A DNA stretch of 64,000 nt, from positions 57,830-121,829 of the forward strand of contig JALNZD010000007.1 in NCBI GenBank assembly GCA_023229505.1. The letters are read 5' to 3'. This document shows positions 1 to 7,820 of the stretch, one piece after another; the stretch's first letter is position 1; every line of letters begins with the position of its first letter. The DNA comes from Bacteroidales bacterium (GTDB lineage: Bacteria; Bacteroidota; Bacteroidia; Bacteroidales; JAGOPY01). Made by a program: the position numbers and the translations under genes. Under the pieces are notes generated by a model that saw nothing but the letters and a program-made list of their open reading frames with translations, had not been told where the DNA came from and made no database searches.

Positions 1-1331
1 AACTTGATGACTTGAGTTTACAATTGATCCAGTCACACTTGAAAGAGATAATGAGTTCATTGTATGACGAAAGTTCAAAGATTCCTTTTCAGGACTTGTG
101 CAAACAAATGAAAGTTGCAAAAGGCCCTGACGAAAACCTCAGGCCTACAAATGCTGGATTATTGCTATTAAATGAACAACCGGAGCAATTTTTCCCCGGG
201 GCTAAGATAGAACTTGTAATACACAAAGGTAAAGCCGGTAAAGATTATGTAGAAAAAATTTTTACCGGTCCTATAGTTAAGCAGGTAAGAGATTCCCTGA
301 ACTTTATAAACTCCAATATTATTCAGGAGCAGGTTTCTAAAGCTCCTGGTCAGGCGGAGGCAGTACGGTTCTTTAATTATCCTTATCAGGCTATTGAAGA
401 AGTATTGGTCAATGCTGTTTATCACAGAAGTTATGAACGCGAAAATCCGGTTGAAATACAGATACTTCCCGACAGGATTGAAATTTTAAGTTTCCCAGGG
501 CCAATGCCGCCGGTTGATAAGGAAATGCTAAAAAGAGAAAGAGTTGTTCCCAGAGAATACAGAAACAGGAAATTGGGTGGATTTTTAAAAGAACTTAAAC
601 TTACCGAGGGTAGAGGAACAGGATTCCCTAGTATTCGTAGAAGTCTTGAACTTAATGGCTCGCCTCCTCCTACATTTGAAACAGATGATGACCGGTCTTA
701 TTTCCTTGGTATTATTGAAATTCATCCTTTGGCTCAAAAGATAGAACCACAAAGAGCCGTAGATGTGACCAAAGATGAGACCAAAGATAATGGCTTGTTA
801 ATTAATTCTTTAGATGATGTTGACTATTATCTTAGGTCAGTGGATGACCAAAGATGGAACCAGGTTGAAAAACAGATAATAGGGAAAGTAGATGATTTAT
901 ATTTAGACGTATTGCTTTATTGCATTACCCCCAGAACAAGAGAAGAAATATTTAAACATATAAAAAAATACAACAATAGCAGGAACTTTAACAATTACAT
1001 TCAGCCTGTTGTTGAGGTAGGTTGGTTGATGCTTACTTTACGCGATAAACCTACCAGTAAAAATCAAAAATATGAAACATCCCATTTAGCCAAAAGACTA
1101 ATTAAATCTCAGATAACAGGCATAAAACGGGAACCTGTTGCTTCATCAAATATTGCTTCGGTGGGTTATGATGCAGAGAGAAAAATTCTGGAGATAGAAT
1201 TTCATCATGGCGGAGTATATCAGTACTTTGATGTACCTGAAGTAATTTATGAAGAATTGATGAGTTCGTCATCGCTTGCCAGTTACTTTCACCATAATAT
1301 TCGTGAAAATTATAAACTTGAGAAAACATAA
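1..1331 (+). CDS. COG2865-type ATP-binding protein (AlbA_2/HATPase_c_4) with C-terminal KTSC domain, 5'-partial
   Basis: The reading frame is open to the first base of the window, so the N-terminus (where relatives carry the Schlafen-type AlbA_2 domain) is cut off; the TTG at 12 is not a convincing start. The visible part holds a HATPase_c_4-like region with the N-box-like stretch EEVLVNAVYHRSY near residue 130 and a following glycine-rich EGRGTG segment, as in proteins often misnamed RecG-like helicases or transcriptional regulators. A winged-helix-like linker follows, and residues about 373-437 are a KTSC domain with the central YQY motif (GGVYQYFDVP). KTSC is a short domain first named from lysyl-tRNA synthetase C-termini, with a suggested but unproven RNA-binding role. 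First visible gene of a ten-gene plus-strand operon; 12 bases separate it from a stand-alone KTSC gene. Function unknown; defence or stress regulation is inference from context. Confidence 0.8.
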   Translation, partial: LDDLSLQLIQSHLKEIMSSLYDESSKIPFQDLCKQMKVAKGPDENLRPTNAGLLLLNEQPEQFFPGAKIELVIHKGKAGKDYVEKIFTGPIVKQVRDSLNFINSNIIQEQVSKAPGQAEAVRFFNYPYQAIEEVLVNAVYHRSYERENPVEIQILPDRIEILSFPGPMPPVDKEMLKRERVVPREYRNRKLGGFLKELKLTEGRGTGFPSIRRSLELNGSPPPTFETDDDRSYFLGIIEIHPLAQKIEPQRAVDVTKDETKDNGLLINSLDDVDYYLRSVDDQRWNQVEKQIIGKVDDLYLDVLLYCITPRTREEIFKHIKKYNNSRNFNNYIQPVVEVGWLMLTLRDKPTSKNQKYETSHLAKRLIKSQITGIKREPVASSNIASVGYDAERKILEIEFHHGGVYQYFDVPEVIYEELMSSSSLASYFHHNIRENYKLEKT

Positions 1332-1343
1332 ACCAGAGCAAAA

Positions 1344-1553
1344 ATGAAAAGGGAAAGTGTAAGTTCATCAAATTTAGCCTCAGTAGGTTACGATGCAGAT
1401 AAGAAAATTCTAGAAATAGAATTTAATCATGGTGGAGTTTATCAGTATTTTGATGTGCCAAAAGAAGTTTATGATGAATTGATGAATGCCGATTCTCTTG
1501 GTTCCTATTTCTATCATAATATTCGAGATGATTATAAATATATCAAACTTTAA
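1344..1553 (+). CDS. Stand-alone KTSC domain protein
   Basis: This 69-residue protein is a KTSC domain from end to end: SSSNLASVGYDAD at the start, the GGVYQYFDVP core with the YxY motif, and a terminal SYFYHNIRDDYKY block. The start is ATG at 1344 (MKRES). The first 117 bases differ at only five positions from the KTSC-coding tail of the PIN gene at 2752, including the ATG, so the two are recent copies. Neighbours are 12 and 11 bases away, implying co-transcription. KTSC function is not established; nucleic-acid binding is the usual suggestion. Here it may be a free partner or competitor of the KTSC-tagged effectors (inference). Confidence 0.85.
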   Translation: MKRESVSSSNLASVGYDADKKILEIEFNHGGVYQYFDVPKEVYDELMNADSLGSYFYHNIRDDYKYIKL

Positions 1554-1564
1554 AAAATATCAAC

Positions 1565-1852
1565 ATGAAAAATGAAATTTGTAAAGCTATCAGGAACAAA
1601 AAAATAATAAAGTTTCTTTATGATGGCGAAAGTCGTACTGTTGAACCTCATTGTTATGGTTTAACAACCAAAGGTAATGAAGCAATTAGGGCATATCAAA
1701 TTGCTGGTTATAGTTCTTCAGGCAAGATGGGTTGGAAATTATATGACTTATCTAAAGCTGGAAATATTCAGGTGCTTGATGAGTCATTTGATATTAGAAA
1801 CGATTACAAAAAAGGAGATAAAGGAATGAGTGAAATTTATTGTGAATTATAA
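1565..1852 (+). CDS. Small WYL-like domain protein
   Basis: This 95-residue protein resembles the core of WYL domains: an AIRNKKIIKFLYDG opening strand, then SRTVEPHCYGLTTKGNEAIRAYQI, where an R..VEP element followed by a hydrophobic strand matches the WYL pattern. No helix-turn-helix precedes it, so it is not a complete WYL transcription factor. WYL domains sense ligands or nucleic acid in regulators of CRISPR and other defence systems and also occur alone. It lies 11 bases after the KTSC gene and 11 before the PIN-KTSC gene. A second gene of the same type lies at 3335. The WYL assignment is by motif only and is moderately secure. Confidence 0.65.
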   Translation: MKNEICKAIRNKKIIKFLYDGESRTVEPHCYGLTTKGNEAIRAYQIAGYSSSGKMGWKLYDLSKAGNIQVLDESFDIRNDYKKGDKGMSEIYCEL

Positions 1853-1863
1853 ATAAAAAAATA

Positions 1864-2964
1864 ATGGAAGAATTTGATATTTTTAATAATAATAAAAAGT
1901 ATCCTGATGCTTCACAAATATTTGATCTTAAGGTCAAATCTAAAGAAGAAATAAAAGATAAGTGTTTATTTCTTATTGATACAAATGCATTACTGATACC
2001 ATATACCGTTTCTTCACATGGTTTAGAGGAAATTAGAAATTTTTTTAAAAAAATTATTGCAGAAAAGAGATTCTTTATTCCAGCCCAAGTTGCAAGGGAA
2101 TTTGCAAACAATAGACCAAATAAACTCACAGAAGTTTTTCAAAAATTAGTTAGATATCGAGATGGTTTTCAAACTCCAAAATTGGAAGAACATCCAATAT
2201 TACAAAGTACAGTTGAATTTGATTCATTACAAAGTAAAAAAGAAGATTATGATCTAGCACTCAAGAGATTAAGAGAAGAAGTACAAAATGTTATACATGT
2301 TGTTGAAAATTGGAATTGGGATGACCCTGTAAGTTTGACTTATAAAGAACTATTCAATAAAGATTTGATTATTGAACATGCTATAATAGAAGATAAATTT
2401 AAAGAAAATTTAAAATATAGATATAAACATAAAATTCCACCCGGATATAAAGACAACTCTAGAGAAGATGAAGGAATTGGAGACCTATTGATTTGGGAGA
2501 CAATAATAAAAATTGCTAAGGAAAAAAAACAAGATATTATTTTTATTACAGGAGATAATAAAGCAGATTGGAAACATAGAAGTGAAAAAAAAGGATTATA
2601 CCCCAGATTTGAATTAACTGTAGAATTTAAACAAAAATGCGATAATAAGGATTTGTTATTACTTGAATTATCAGAAGCTCTTAAACTATTTGGGATTAGT
2701 CCTGAAACAGTCAAAGAAGTAAAATCTATCGAAAAAGAATATGAGAAAATTATGAAAAGGAAAAGTGTAAGTTCATCCAATTTAGCCTCGGTAGGTTACG
2801 ATGCAGATAAGAAAATTTTAGAAATAGAATTTAATCATGGCGGAGTTTATCAGTATTTTGATGTGCCACAAGATACCTATGATGAATTGATGGCGGCTGA
2901 TTCCCATGGCAGATATTTTGTGCATAATATAAAAGATGATTATGAATTTAACCGCTTAAAATAA
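1864..2964 (+). CDS. PIN-like ribonuclease domain fused to C-terminal KTSC domain
   Basis: The 366-residue protein begins with a PIN-like fold: FLIDTNALLIPY near residue 38 gives the first acidic residue, REDEGIGDLLIW near 200 the central acids, and FITGDNKADW near 230 the last acid, as in the PIN_8/DUF4935 group of large PIN-like proteins. PIN domains are metal-dependent nucleases, usually acting on RNA. Residues about 297-366 are a KTSC domain (GGVYQYFDVP). Residue 297 is a methionine in the same place as the start of the free KTSC protein encoded at 1344, so the fusion seems to have captured a whole KTSC open frame. Internal initiation there could also give a free KTSC peptide. Very AT-rich, like the rest of the operon. 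Confidence 0.8.
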   Translation: MEEFDIFNNNKKYPDASQIFDLKVKSKEEIKDKCLFLIDTNALLIPYTVSSHGLEEIRNFFKKIIAEKRFFIPAQVAREFANNRPNKLTEVFQKLVRYRDGFQTPKLEEHPILQSTVEFDSLQSKKEDYDLALKRLREEVQNVIHVVENWNWDDPVSLTYKELFNKDLIIEHAIIEDKFKENLKYRYKHKIPPGYKDNSREDEGIGDLLIWETIIKIAKEKKQDIIFITGDNKADWKHRSEKKGLYPRFELTVEFKQKCDNKDLLLLELSEALKLFGISPETVKEVKSIEKEYEKIMKRKSVSSSNLASVGYDADKKILEIEFNHGGVYQYFDVPQDTYDELMAADSHGRYFVHNIKDDYEFNRLK

Positions 2965-2970
2965 TTATTT

Positions 2971-3189
2971 ATGGAAAAATATTTAAACAAAAGTGGCAAT
3001 TCTCCCATCACTCATTATGAAATTGGTATTGATTTCATTATAGTTAGATTTAAAGGAGGAAAAGATTATATTTATAGTTATAAAGGCAAAGCAGGTAAGT
3101 ATAATGTCGATATTATGAAATCCCTTGCAGTTCGTGGTTCGGGATTAAGTGCATATATAACCAAGAATGTAAAATATTCATATGACTAA
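2971..3189 (+). CDS. KTSC-like small protein
   Basis: A 72-residue protein, six bases after the PIN-KTSC gene. Its layout follows KTSC: a strand with a bulky-acid pattern (YEIGIDFIIVRFKGGKDYIYSY), the YxY motif as YSY, then a helix and an ending AYITKNVKYSY comparable to the YFxHNIRDDYKY end of true KTSC. Overall identity is low, so this is a distant relative or a convergent small beta protein. No catalytic residues are evident. Its place between KTSC genes supports a shared role. Confidence 0.65.
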   Translation: MEKYLNKSGNSPITHYEIGIDFIIVRFKGGKDYIYSYKGKAGKYNVDIMKSLAVRGSGLSAYITKNVKYSYD

Positions 3190-3252
3190 ACATTTTCCCA
3201 GCAAAGACTCATACAGTTCAGCTTAGGTTCATGTCTTAGACATAAATATCGG

Positions 3253-3330
3253 ATGGATACTAAATCTCTTGGAAAATACTTTATGGCAAATATTAGGAAT
3301 AATGATAAATATGTTAAACTTAAAAAATAA
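3253..3330 (+). pseudogene. KTSC C-terminal remnant
   Basis: The frame from 3253 to 3330 encodes MDTKSLGKYFMANIRNNDKY and a few more residues before TAA. This matches only the last third of the neighbouring KTSC domains (compare ADSLGSYFYHNIRDDYKY at the end of the 1344 gene). The front two thirds are absent and the bases from 3190 to 3250 do not encode them. It ends four bases before the start of the next gene. Best read as a decayed KTSC copy, the fifth KTSC or KTSC-like unit in 2.2 kb. Confidence 0.65.
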
Positions 3331-3334
3331 AATT

Positions 3335-3682
3335 ATGAATACATTAGAAATTTTAATTGAAGCTATCAAGAATAGGCAGCCAATTTCCTTTGAATATAAC
3401 AAAGAAGGAAAAGTAGAGGGAACACGATTTGGAAAGCCCTATGCAGTTTTTATTTATATTGCAAAAAACACTAGAATACAAAGCACTAAAGTTCATATTG
3501 TTCAAACAGGTGGAGTTTCTGATACAAGAGAAGAAAACCAATTTGAAAGTTTTAGAATGTTCAATATTGAAGATCTTTCAAATGTAAAAATCTTAGAAGA
3601 TGAAAAAGTCTTTGGACCTCCTTTTCACGAAAATTATAACCCTGAATGGGAAGGCTATAGAGATGTAATTGCAAAAATTTAG
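3335..3682 (+). CDS. WYL-like domain protein
   Basis: About 115 residues from the ATG at 3335 (MNTLEILIEAIKNRQPISF); an in-frame TTG at 3269 runs through the KTSC remnant and is not credible. The N-terminal EAIKNRQPISFEYN, the RFGKPYAVF stretch and the later VHIVQTGGVSDT and FESFRMFNIEDLSNVKIL blocks resemble WYL-like proteins lacking a DNA-binding domain. It precedes the Shedu-type nuclease by three bases, so translation may be coupled. In other systems WYL proteins act as ligand-sensing regulators or accessory factors; that role here is inference. Confidence 0.65.
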   Translation: MNTLEILIEAIKNRQPISFEYNKEGKVEGTRFGKPYAVFIYIAKNTRIQSTKVHIVQTGGVSDTREENQFESFRMFNIEDLSNVKILEDEKVFGPPFHENYNPEWEGYRDVIAKI

Positions 3683-3685
3683 AAG

Positions 3686-4699
3686 ATGAGTATTCAATAC
3701 GATAAAGAAATATTTTCAAACAACAATTTTTCTTTAAAAGTAAATTATTCAGGTATTAAAGACAGTGTTGTTGAATCTTCTAGTTTAATAATGTCAGTAT
3801 ATGCGTATGATAAAACTGGAAAACCTATATTTTCAGAATCATTAAACTTTGAGCAAATCAAAAGTTTGTACGAACATTTAAATCAAATTTCTATTATCAC
3901 CGATTCTACCCAGACTACATCGGGTAAATTTATAGAAACTACAGGTGAAGTTATTGATATTCTGAATAAGTTAAACAATCTTGACCCAAATATATTAAAG
4001 GTTGTATTAAATAAACTTAAAAACATAGAAAGCATTCAAGCATCATTATCAGAAGTTGAAGATAAAATGGGAGTTCCTATATTAGAAAATATTACTGCTT
4101 ATGAAAAATTTAAATTTTGGAAAGAAGAAATAAAAAATTTGGAACTTCTTTTACAATTAGAGGAAACTGGTGATATTGTTAAAGAAATTAAAGGCCAACA
4201 AAGTTTAAGAGCTTATATAGCTGGCCAACCAGAAAAAATATTTCAAAATTGGATTGAAAGAAATCATCAATGGGTATTTGGCGTTGAATATACTAAAATA
4301 AAAAAAGGTAGAAAAATCGCATTGTTTTCTGAGGGGGATTTATTAATGGAGTCTATGGATGGTTTTTTAGATCTCATCGAATTAAAGCGACCCCAATATG
4401 GTATTCTAAAATTGGATAAAAGCCATAAAAGTTATTATCCATCATCTGATTTATCTAAGGTTATCGGACAATGTTTATATTATTTGGAAAAAATGGATAA
4501 TCTTAAAATGAATCTTGAACAGGAACATAAAGTTAAAATATTAAGACCGAGAATAAAAATTGTTTTAGGTAGAACAAAAGACTTTAATGAAGAACAATAT
4601 AATGTACTGAGAATGTTAAATTCTAACTTAAATCATATTCAGATAATTTCTTATGACTATTTATTAAGTTGTGGCGAAAAAATGATTTCTAACTTATAA
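3686..4699 (+). CDS. sduA: Shedu-type anti-phage nuclease (DUF4263)
   Basis: The 337-residue protein has a C-terminal DUF4263 domain, the defining domain of the Shedu defence protein SduA, which is a PD-(D/E)xK-like DNA nuclease. The putative active site is D218 (SEGDLLME), then E232 and K234 in DLIELKRP. The following SSDLSKVIGQCLYYLEKM helix and the RPRIKIVLGR strand are typical. The N-terminal about 180 residues form a beta-rich then helical region (LNKLNNLDPNILKVVLNKLK) that differs between Shedu proteins and is thought to sense the invader. Shedu usually acts alone, so its place in an operon with GIY-YIG and Rad50-like proteins is notable. The symbol refers to the family; orthology to characterised SduA is not proven. 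Confidence 0.85.
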   Translation: MSIQYDKEIFSNNNFSLKVNYSGIKDSVVESSSLIMSVYAYDKTGKPIFSESLNFEQIKSLYEHLNQISIITDSTQTTSGKFIETTGEVIDILNKLNNLDPNILKVVLNKLKNIESIQASLSEVEDKMGVPILENITAYEKFKFWKEEIKNLELLLQLEETGDIVKEIKGQQSLRAYIAGQPEKIFQNWIERNHQWVFGVEYTKIKKGRKIALFSEGDLLMESMDGFLDLIELKRPQYGILKLDKSHKSYYPSSDLSKVIGQCLYYLEKMDNLKMNLEQEHKVKILRPRIKIVLGRTKDFNEEQYNVLRMLNSNLNHIQIISYDYLLSCGEKMISNL

Positions 4700-4707
4700 G
4701 AATCAAT

Positions 4708-5160
4708 ATGCAATCCCTGCAAATAAACTTCGATTCGCCTAAGCATTTTGAGTTAAGCAATATTAAACCACTTAGTGGTATAGTTGGGATTTATTTTATT
4801 TTCACGATAAACACACTAATTCAATATCCTTTCAGAAAATCCCGGTTACTTTATATCGGAATGAGCGAAAAGAAAACCAATAGTATTGGAAGCCGTTTAA
4901 CAGGTCATTTTGAAGGCAAATCAAAAAATGTAGGATTAGTTAATTACAGAAAAATTGAACCTTTATTTTTTACTTATATGAATTTTGAGATGCTTAAATC
5001 ATTCTGGCAATTAAGGATTGAAGATTTGGAAAGCTATTTTATTTTGAATTTTGTAGAACATTTTGGTGTTTACCCGATTTGTAATAACAAAACCGGTTTT
5101 GAAGTTCTCAACAATGTTTTAGAAGTTGATATTTCAATTGATTGGAATTACTTTGATTAA
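4708..5160 (+). CDS. GIY-YIG nuclease family protein
   Basis: This 150-residue protein shows the two strands of the GIY-YIG fold: GIY at residues 27-29 (GIVGIYFIF) and YIG at 49-51 (RLLYIGMS). R63 in IGSRLTGHF fits the conserved arginine, and the glutamate in RIEDLESYFI near residue 107 fits the metal-binding acid. GIY-YIG enzymes cut DNA one strand at a time. No extra DNA-binding domain is visible, so targeting may depend on partners. It lies eight bases after the Shedu gene and eleven before the next. Confidence 0.75.
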   Translation: MQSLQINFDSPKHFELSNIKPLSGIVGIYFIFTINTLIQYPFRKSRLLYIGMSEKKTNSIGSRLTGHFEGKSKNVGLVNYRKIEPLFFTYMNFEMLKSFWQLRIEDLESYFILNFVEHFGVYPICNNKTGFEVLNNVLEVDISIDWNYFD

Positions 5161-5171
5161 AATTATAATGT

Positions 5172-5360
5172 ATGGAAAATGTAAAATCTGGGAAACAAAT
5201 TCTTGATGATTTCTTCAATGAAATAGAGAATTTACCCGATATTGATAATGAAATAGCACAATTATTTGCAACCTTATATTCTCAAAACAAATTTACGGAT
5301 GTAAATATCAAGAATGAATTGCAAAAATTAAGAGAAAAAAAGGATGAAAATCAAAATTAA
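5172..5360 (+). CDS. Small acidic helical protein upstream of Rad50-like ATPase
   Basis: A 62-residue protein, no recognised family. It is acidic in its first half (FFNEIENLPDIDNEIAQLF) and ends in a charged helix (LQKLREKKDENQN). Its last 17 bases overlap the start of the ATPase at 5344, which suggests translational coupling and a physical partnership. Small proteins in this position accompany several SMC-like defence ATPases, but I cannot match it to any of them. Confidence 0.65.
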   Translation: MENVKSGKQILDDFFNEIENLPDIDNEIAQLFATLYSQNKFTDVNIKNELQKLREKKDENQN

Positions 5361-7758
5361 GAATATTACAATCAAAGGATTAAGAGGTGTTAAAAAGCAG
5401 ATTGATCTTGACCTTAGCGGGAAATCCATTTTATTGTATGGTGATAATGGTACAGGGAAAAGCAGTATTACTGATGCTTTTGAGTGGTTTTACTATGATA
5501 AGGTAAACCATTTAAGTAATGAAGAAATAGGGCGTGATGGAAAAGAAGCCTTACGCAATACCTATTTAGAAGAAACTGAATCTGCCGCTATTCGAATAGA
5601 TTTCTCTGATGTTGGTATTTCATCAGAGAAGTCATTAAATATTAAGAAGGGGAAATTAGTATCTGAGAATTCAAATTCTGAAGAAAAGTTTTTACAATAT
5701 ATAACTGAGTCTCAAGAAGAAAATTTATTACTAAGGTATCAAGATTTAAGAGGTTTTATTGATAATTCTAAAACAGATAAACTAAAATATTTCTCTGATA
5801 TTATTGGCTTTTCAGAGGTTACAAAAGTAAAAGATGTAATAAAGAAAACTTTTAATGCAATAAGATCTGAAATTAAAAATGGTGGATATGAAAATCAGAT
5901 TCAAACGCAACAGTCAACCCTTCTTTCGAATATCGGGGCTAACATTTACTCTGAAAATCAATTATTTGATAAGCTTAATGAACTAATAAAACCTCTTAAT
6001 ACTGGTATTGATATCAATCAATTTAATGATATTGAAACCTTGATTGAAATAATTAAAAAGCCAACTGATAATCAAATCATTGAAAAATTAAATTTTCTGC
6101 AAAAATGCTGGGATTTATTGACAAATATTAAAAAAGATATTACTGCCATTAATGACCATTATTTAAAATATTTTAAGGAATTTGAAAAATTATTTAATGA
6201 TGTTGAAAGTTTAAAACAAAAAATCTTTGAAGAATTATTAAATACGGGAAAACATCTATTAATTCAAAAATACTATACTGATAATAAGTGTCCACTATGC
6301 CTACAAGACAAAAATAAACAGGAATTAATATCCGAAATTGAGGATAGACTTAAAATAATAGAATTATCAAAACAAAAATTAACAGCATTTGAAAAATTAC
6401 AAACTGACACAAAACAGATTATTGAAAACAGGATAAAACAAATAGATTCGACATTGACTGAAAAATTGATAATTGAAGAAACTCATCTTGAATTAAAAGA
6501 ATCAATTGAGAAAATTAAGTCAAAATTATCCGTTTTCATTTCGGAAATCAACATTAAATTGCTTGCAGGTAAAAGAATTAGAACTATTGATGAAGTTAAA
6601 CTTACAGATTCTGATCTTAATTACATTTCTTTTATTAATGAAGATATTTTATCTATTAAAGAAACGTTGAAAAAAGATAATTCTTCTGATATTAGAGTTA
6701 AGGTCGAATTTGCAAAGAATTCTTTCAATCAGATTAAACAACTACAGACAGAACTTCAAAAATTAGATCAACAGAAAAATAATATTGAAATTATTTATAA
6801 TGCTTTTGCGAAAAAGCAAAAAGAAGGTTTAGAAAGTTTTCTTAATAATTTCTCGACAATTATAAATGAATATTATCAATTTATGAATGTTGACGAAGCG
6901 TTTAAAGATTTGAAAATTATTCCGATTGAAGATGATGAAGAACTTAAAGGAATTACTATTCAATTCAAATTTAATGACAAAGAAGTTACTCCATTACAAA
7001 AATATTTTAGCGAATCACACTTGAATTGTTATGGTCTGGCTTTCTTTTTAGCTTCTGTAAATGCTTTTAACAAAGAAAACAGATTTATTATTCTTGATGA
7101 TATTATTTCCAGTTTCGATTCGAATCACAGAAAAAGATTTGCAGATTTGTTATTTGAAAAATTTAACGATTATCAGATAATATTATTAACTCACGAAACT
7201 CAATGGTATGAATACATTAGAGCAATCGCTAAGAATAAAGGTTGGCTATTAAATAAAATTAATTGCAATGAAGAAAAAGGAACATACTTAGAAGAAAGCC
7301 CTGAAGATATCCGAGAACGTATTGTTAATAACTTTAAAAATAATATTGAAACAAATTTAGGGAATGATATCAGAATTTATTTAGAGTTTTTTATAAAGCA
7401 GATTTGCTACAATTTGGAAGCAAAAGTAAATTACTTGCCAAATGAAACTAACGAAAAGAGAATGGCTCCTGAAATGCTGAATGCATTAAAATCAAAAATA
7501 GAGAAGTATAACAAAACTTTAATTGAGAGAACTACTAATTCAAACATTATTGGAAATCTTCTTTCGCATGACAATAAATATTCTTCCAAAATAGGTGATT
7601 TAAAAGCATTTTGGAAAGACATTTTGGAACTTGAAAATTTATTTTTATGTGAAGATCATGACTGTAAAAGCAGGATTGTATCTTTTAAGAATTTTGACTC
7701 TGTGAATAAGAAAATTAGATGTGGTTGTGGTAAAAAAGAATATGATTGGAAAGGATAA
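5344..7758 (+). CDS. Rad50/RecF-like ATPase with zinc hook and C-terminal zinc ribbon
   Basis: An 804-residue SMC-superfamily ATPase. Walker A is GDNGTGKSS at residues 33-41, a Rad50-like zinc hook CPLC lies at 316-319 between two coiled-coil arms, an ABC-signature-like SESHLNCYG follows near 556, Walker B is FIILDD at 581-586 and the switch histidine sits in LLTHET near 618. About 170 more residues follow, ending in a probable zinc ribbon (CEDHDC then RCGCGKKEY). ATPases of this shape drive DNA-end or structure sensing in Lamassu, Septu and similar defence systems. It is the last gene of the AT-rich operon. No nuclease motif is evident in the protein itself, so the nuclease may be the Shedu or GIY-YIG protein (inference). 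Confidence 0.85.
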   Translation: MKIKIKNITIKGLRGVKKQIDLDLSGKSILLYGDNGTGKSSITDAFEWFYYDKVNHLSNEEIGRDGKEALRNTYLEETESAAIRIDFSDVGISSEKSLNIKKGKLVSENSNSEEKFLQYITESQEENLLLRYQDLRGFIDNSKTDKLKYFSDIIGFSEVTKVKDVIKKTFNAIRSEIKNGGYENQIQTQQSTLLSNIGANIYSENQLFDKLNELIKPLNTGIDINQFNDIETLIEIIKKPTDNQIIEKLNFLQKCWDLLTNIKKDITAINDHYLKYFKEFEKLFNDVESLKQKIFEELLNTGKHLLIQKYYTDNKCPLCLQDKNKQELISEIEDRLKIIELSKQKLTAFEKLQTDTKQIIENRIKQIDSTLTEKLIIEETHLELKESIEKIKSKLSVFISEINIKLLAGKRIRTIDEVKLTDSDLNYISFINEDILSIKETLKKDNSSDIRVKVEFAKNSFNQIKQLQTELQKLDQQKNNIEIIYNAFAKKQKEGLESFLNNFSTIINEYYQFMNVDEAFKDLKIIPIEDDEELKGITIQFKFNDKEVTPLQKYFSESHLNCYGLAFFLASVNAFNKENRFIILDDIISSFDSNHRKRFADLLFEKFNDYQIILLTHETQWYEYIRAIAKNKGWLLNKINCNEEKGTYLEESPEDIRERIVNNFKNNIETNLGNDIRIYLEFFIKQICYNLEAKVNYLPNETNEKRMAPEMLNALKSKIEKYNKTLIERTTNSNIIGNLLSHDNKYSSKIGDLKAFWKDILELENLFLCEDHDCKSRIVSFKNFDSVNKKIRCGCGKKEYDWKG

Positions 7759-7820
7759 TCCCTACACTATGGTAAGCACAAACCGTTAGATAATAACTTA
7801 CAACATTCAAAATAAATATA

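Noticed and set aside
3269..3334. TTG start at 3269 for the second WYL-like gene
   Set aside because: The added 22 residues overlap the KTSC remnant in another frame; ATG 3335 gives the natural protein start.
5344..7758. RloC-type anticodon nuclease, suggested by the Rad50-like zinc hook
   Set aside because: The C-terminal region ends in a cysteine-rich zinc ribbon and I see no anticodon-nuclease catalytic set.
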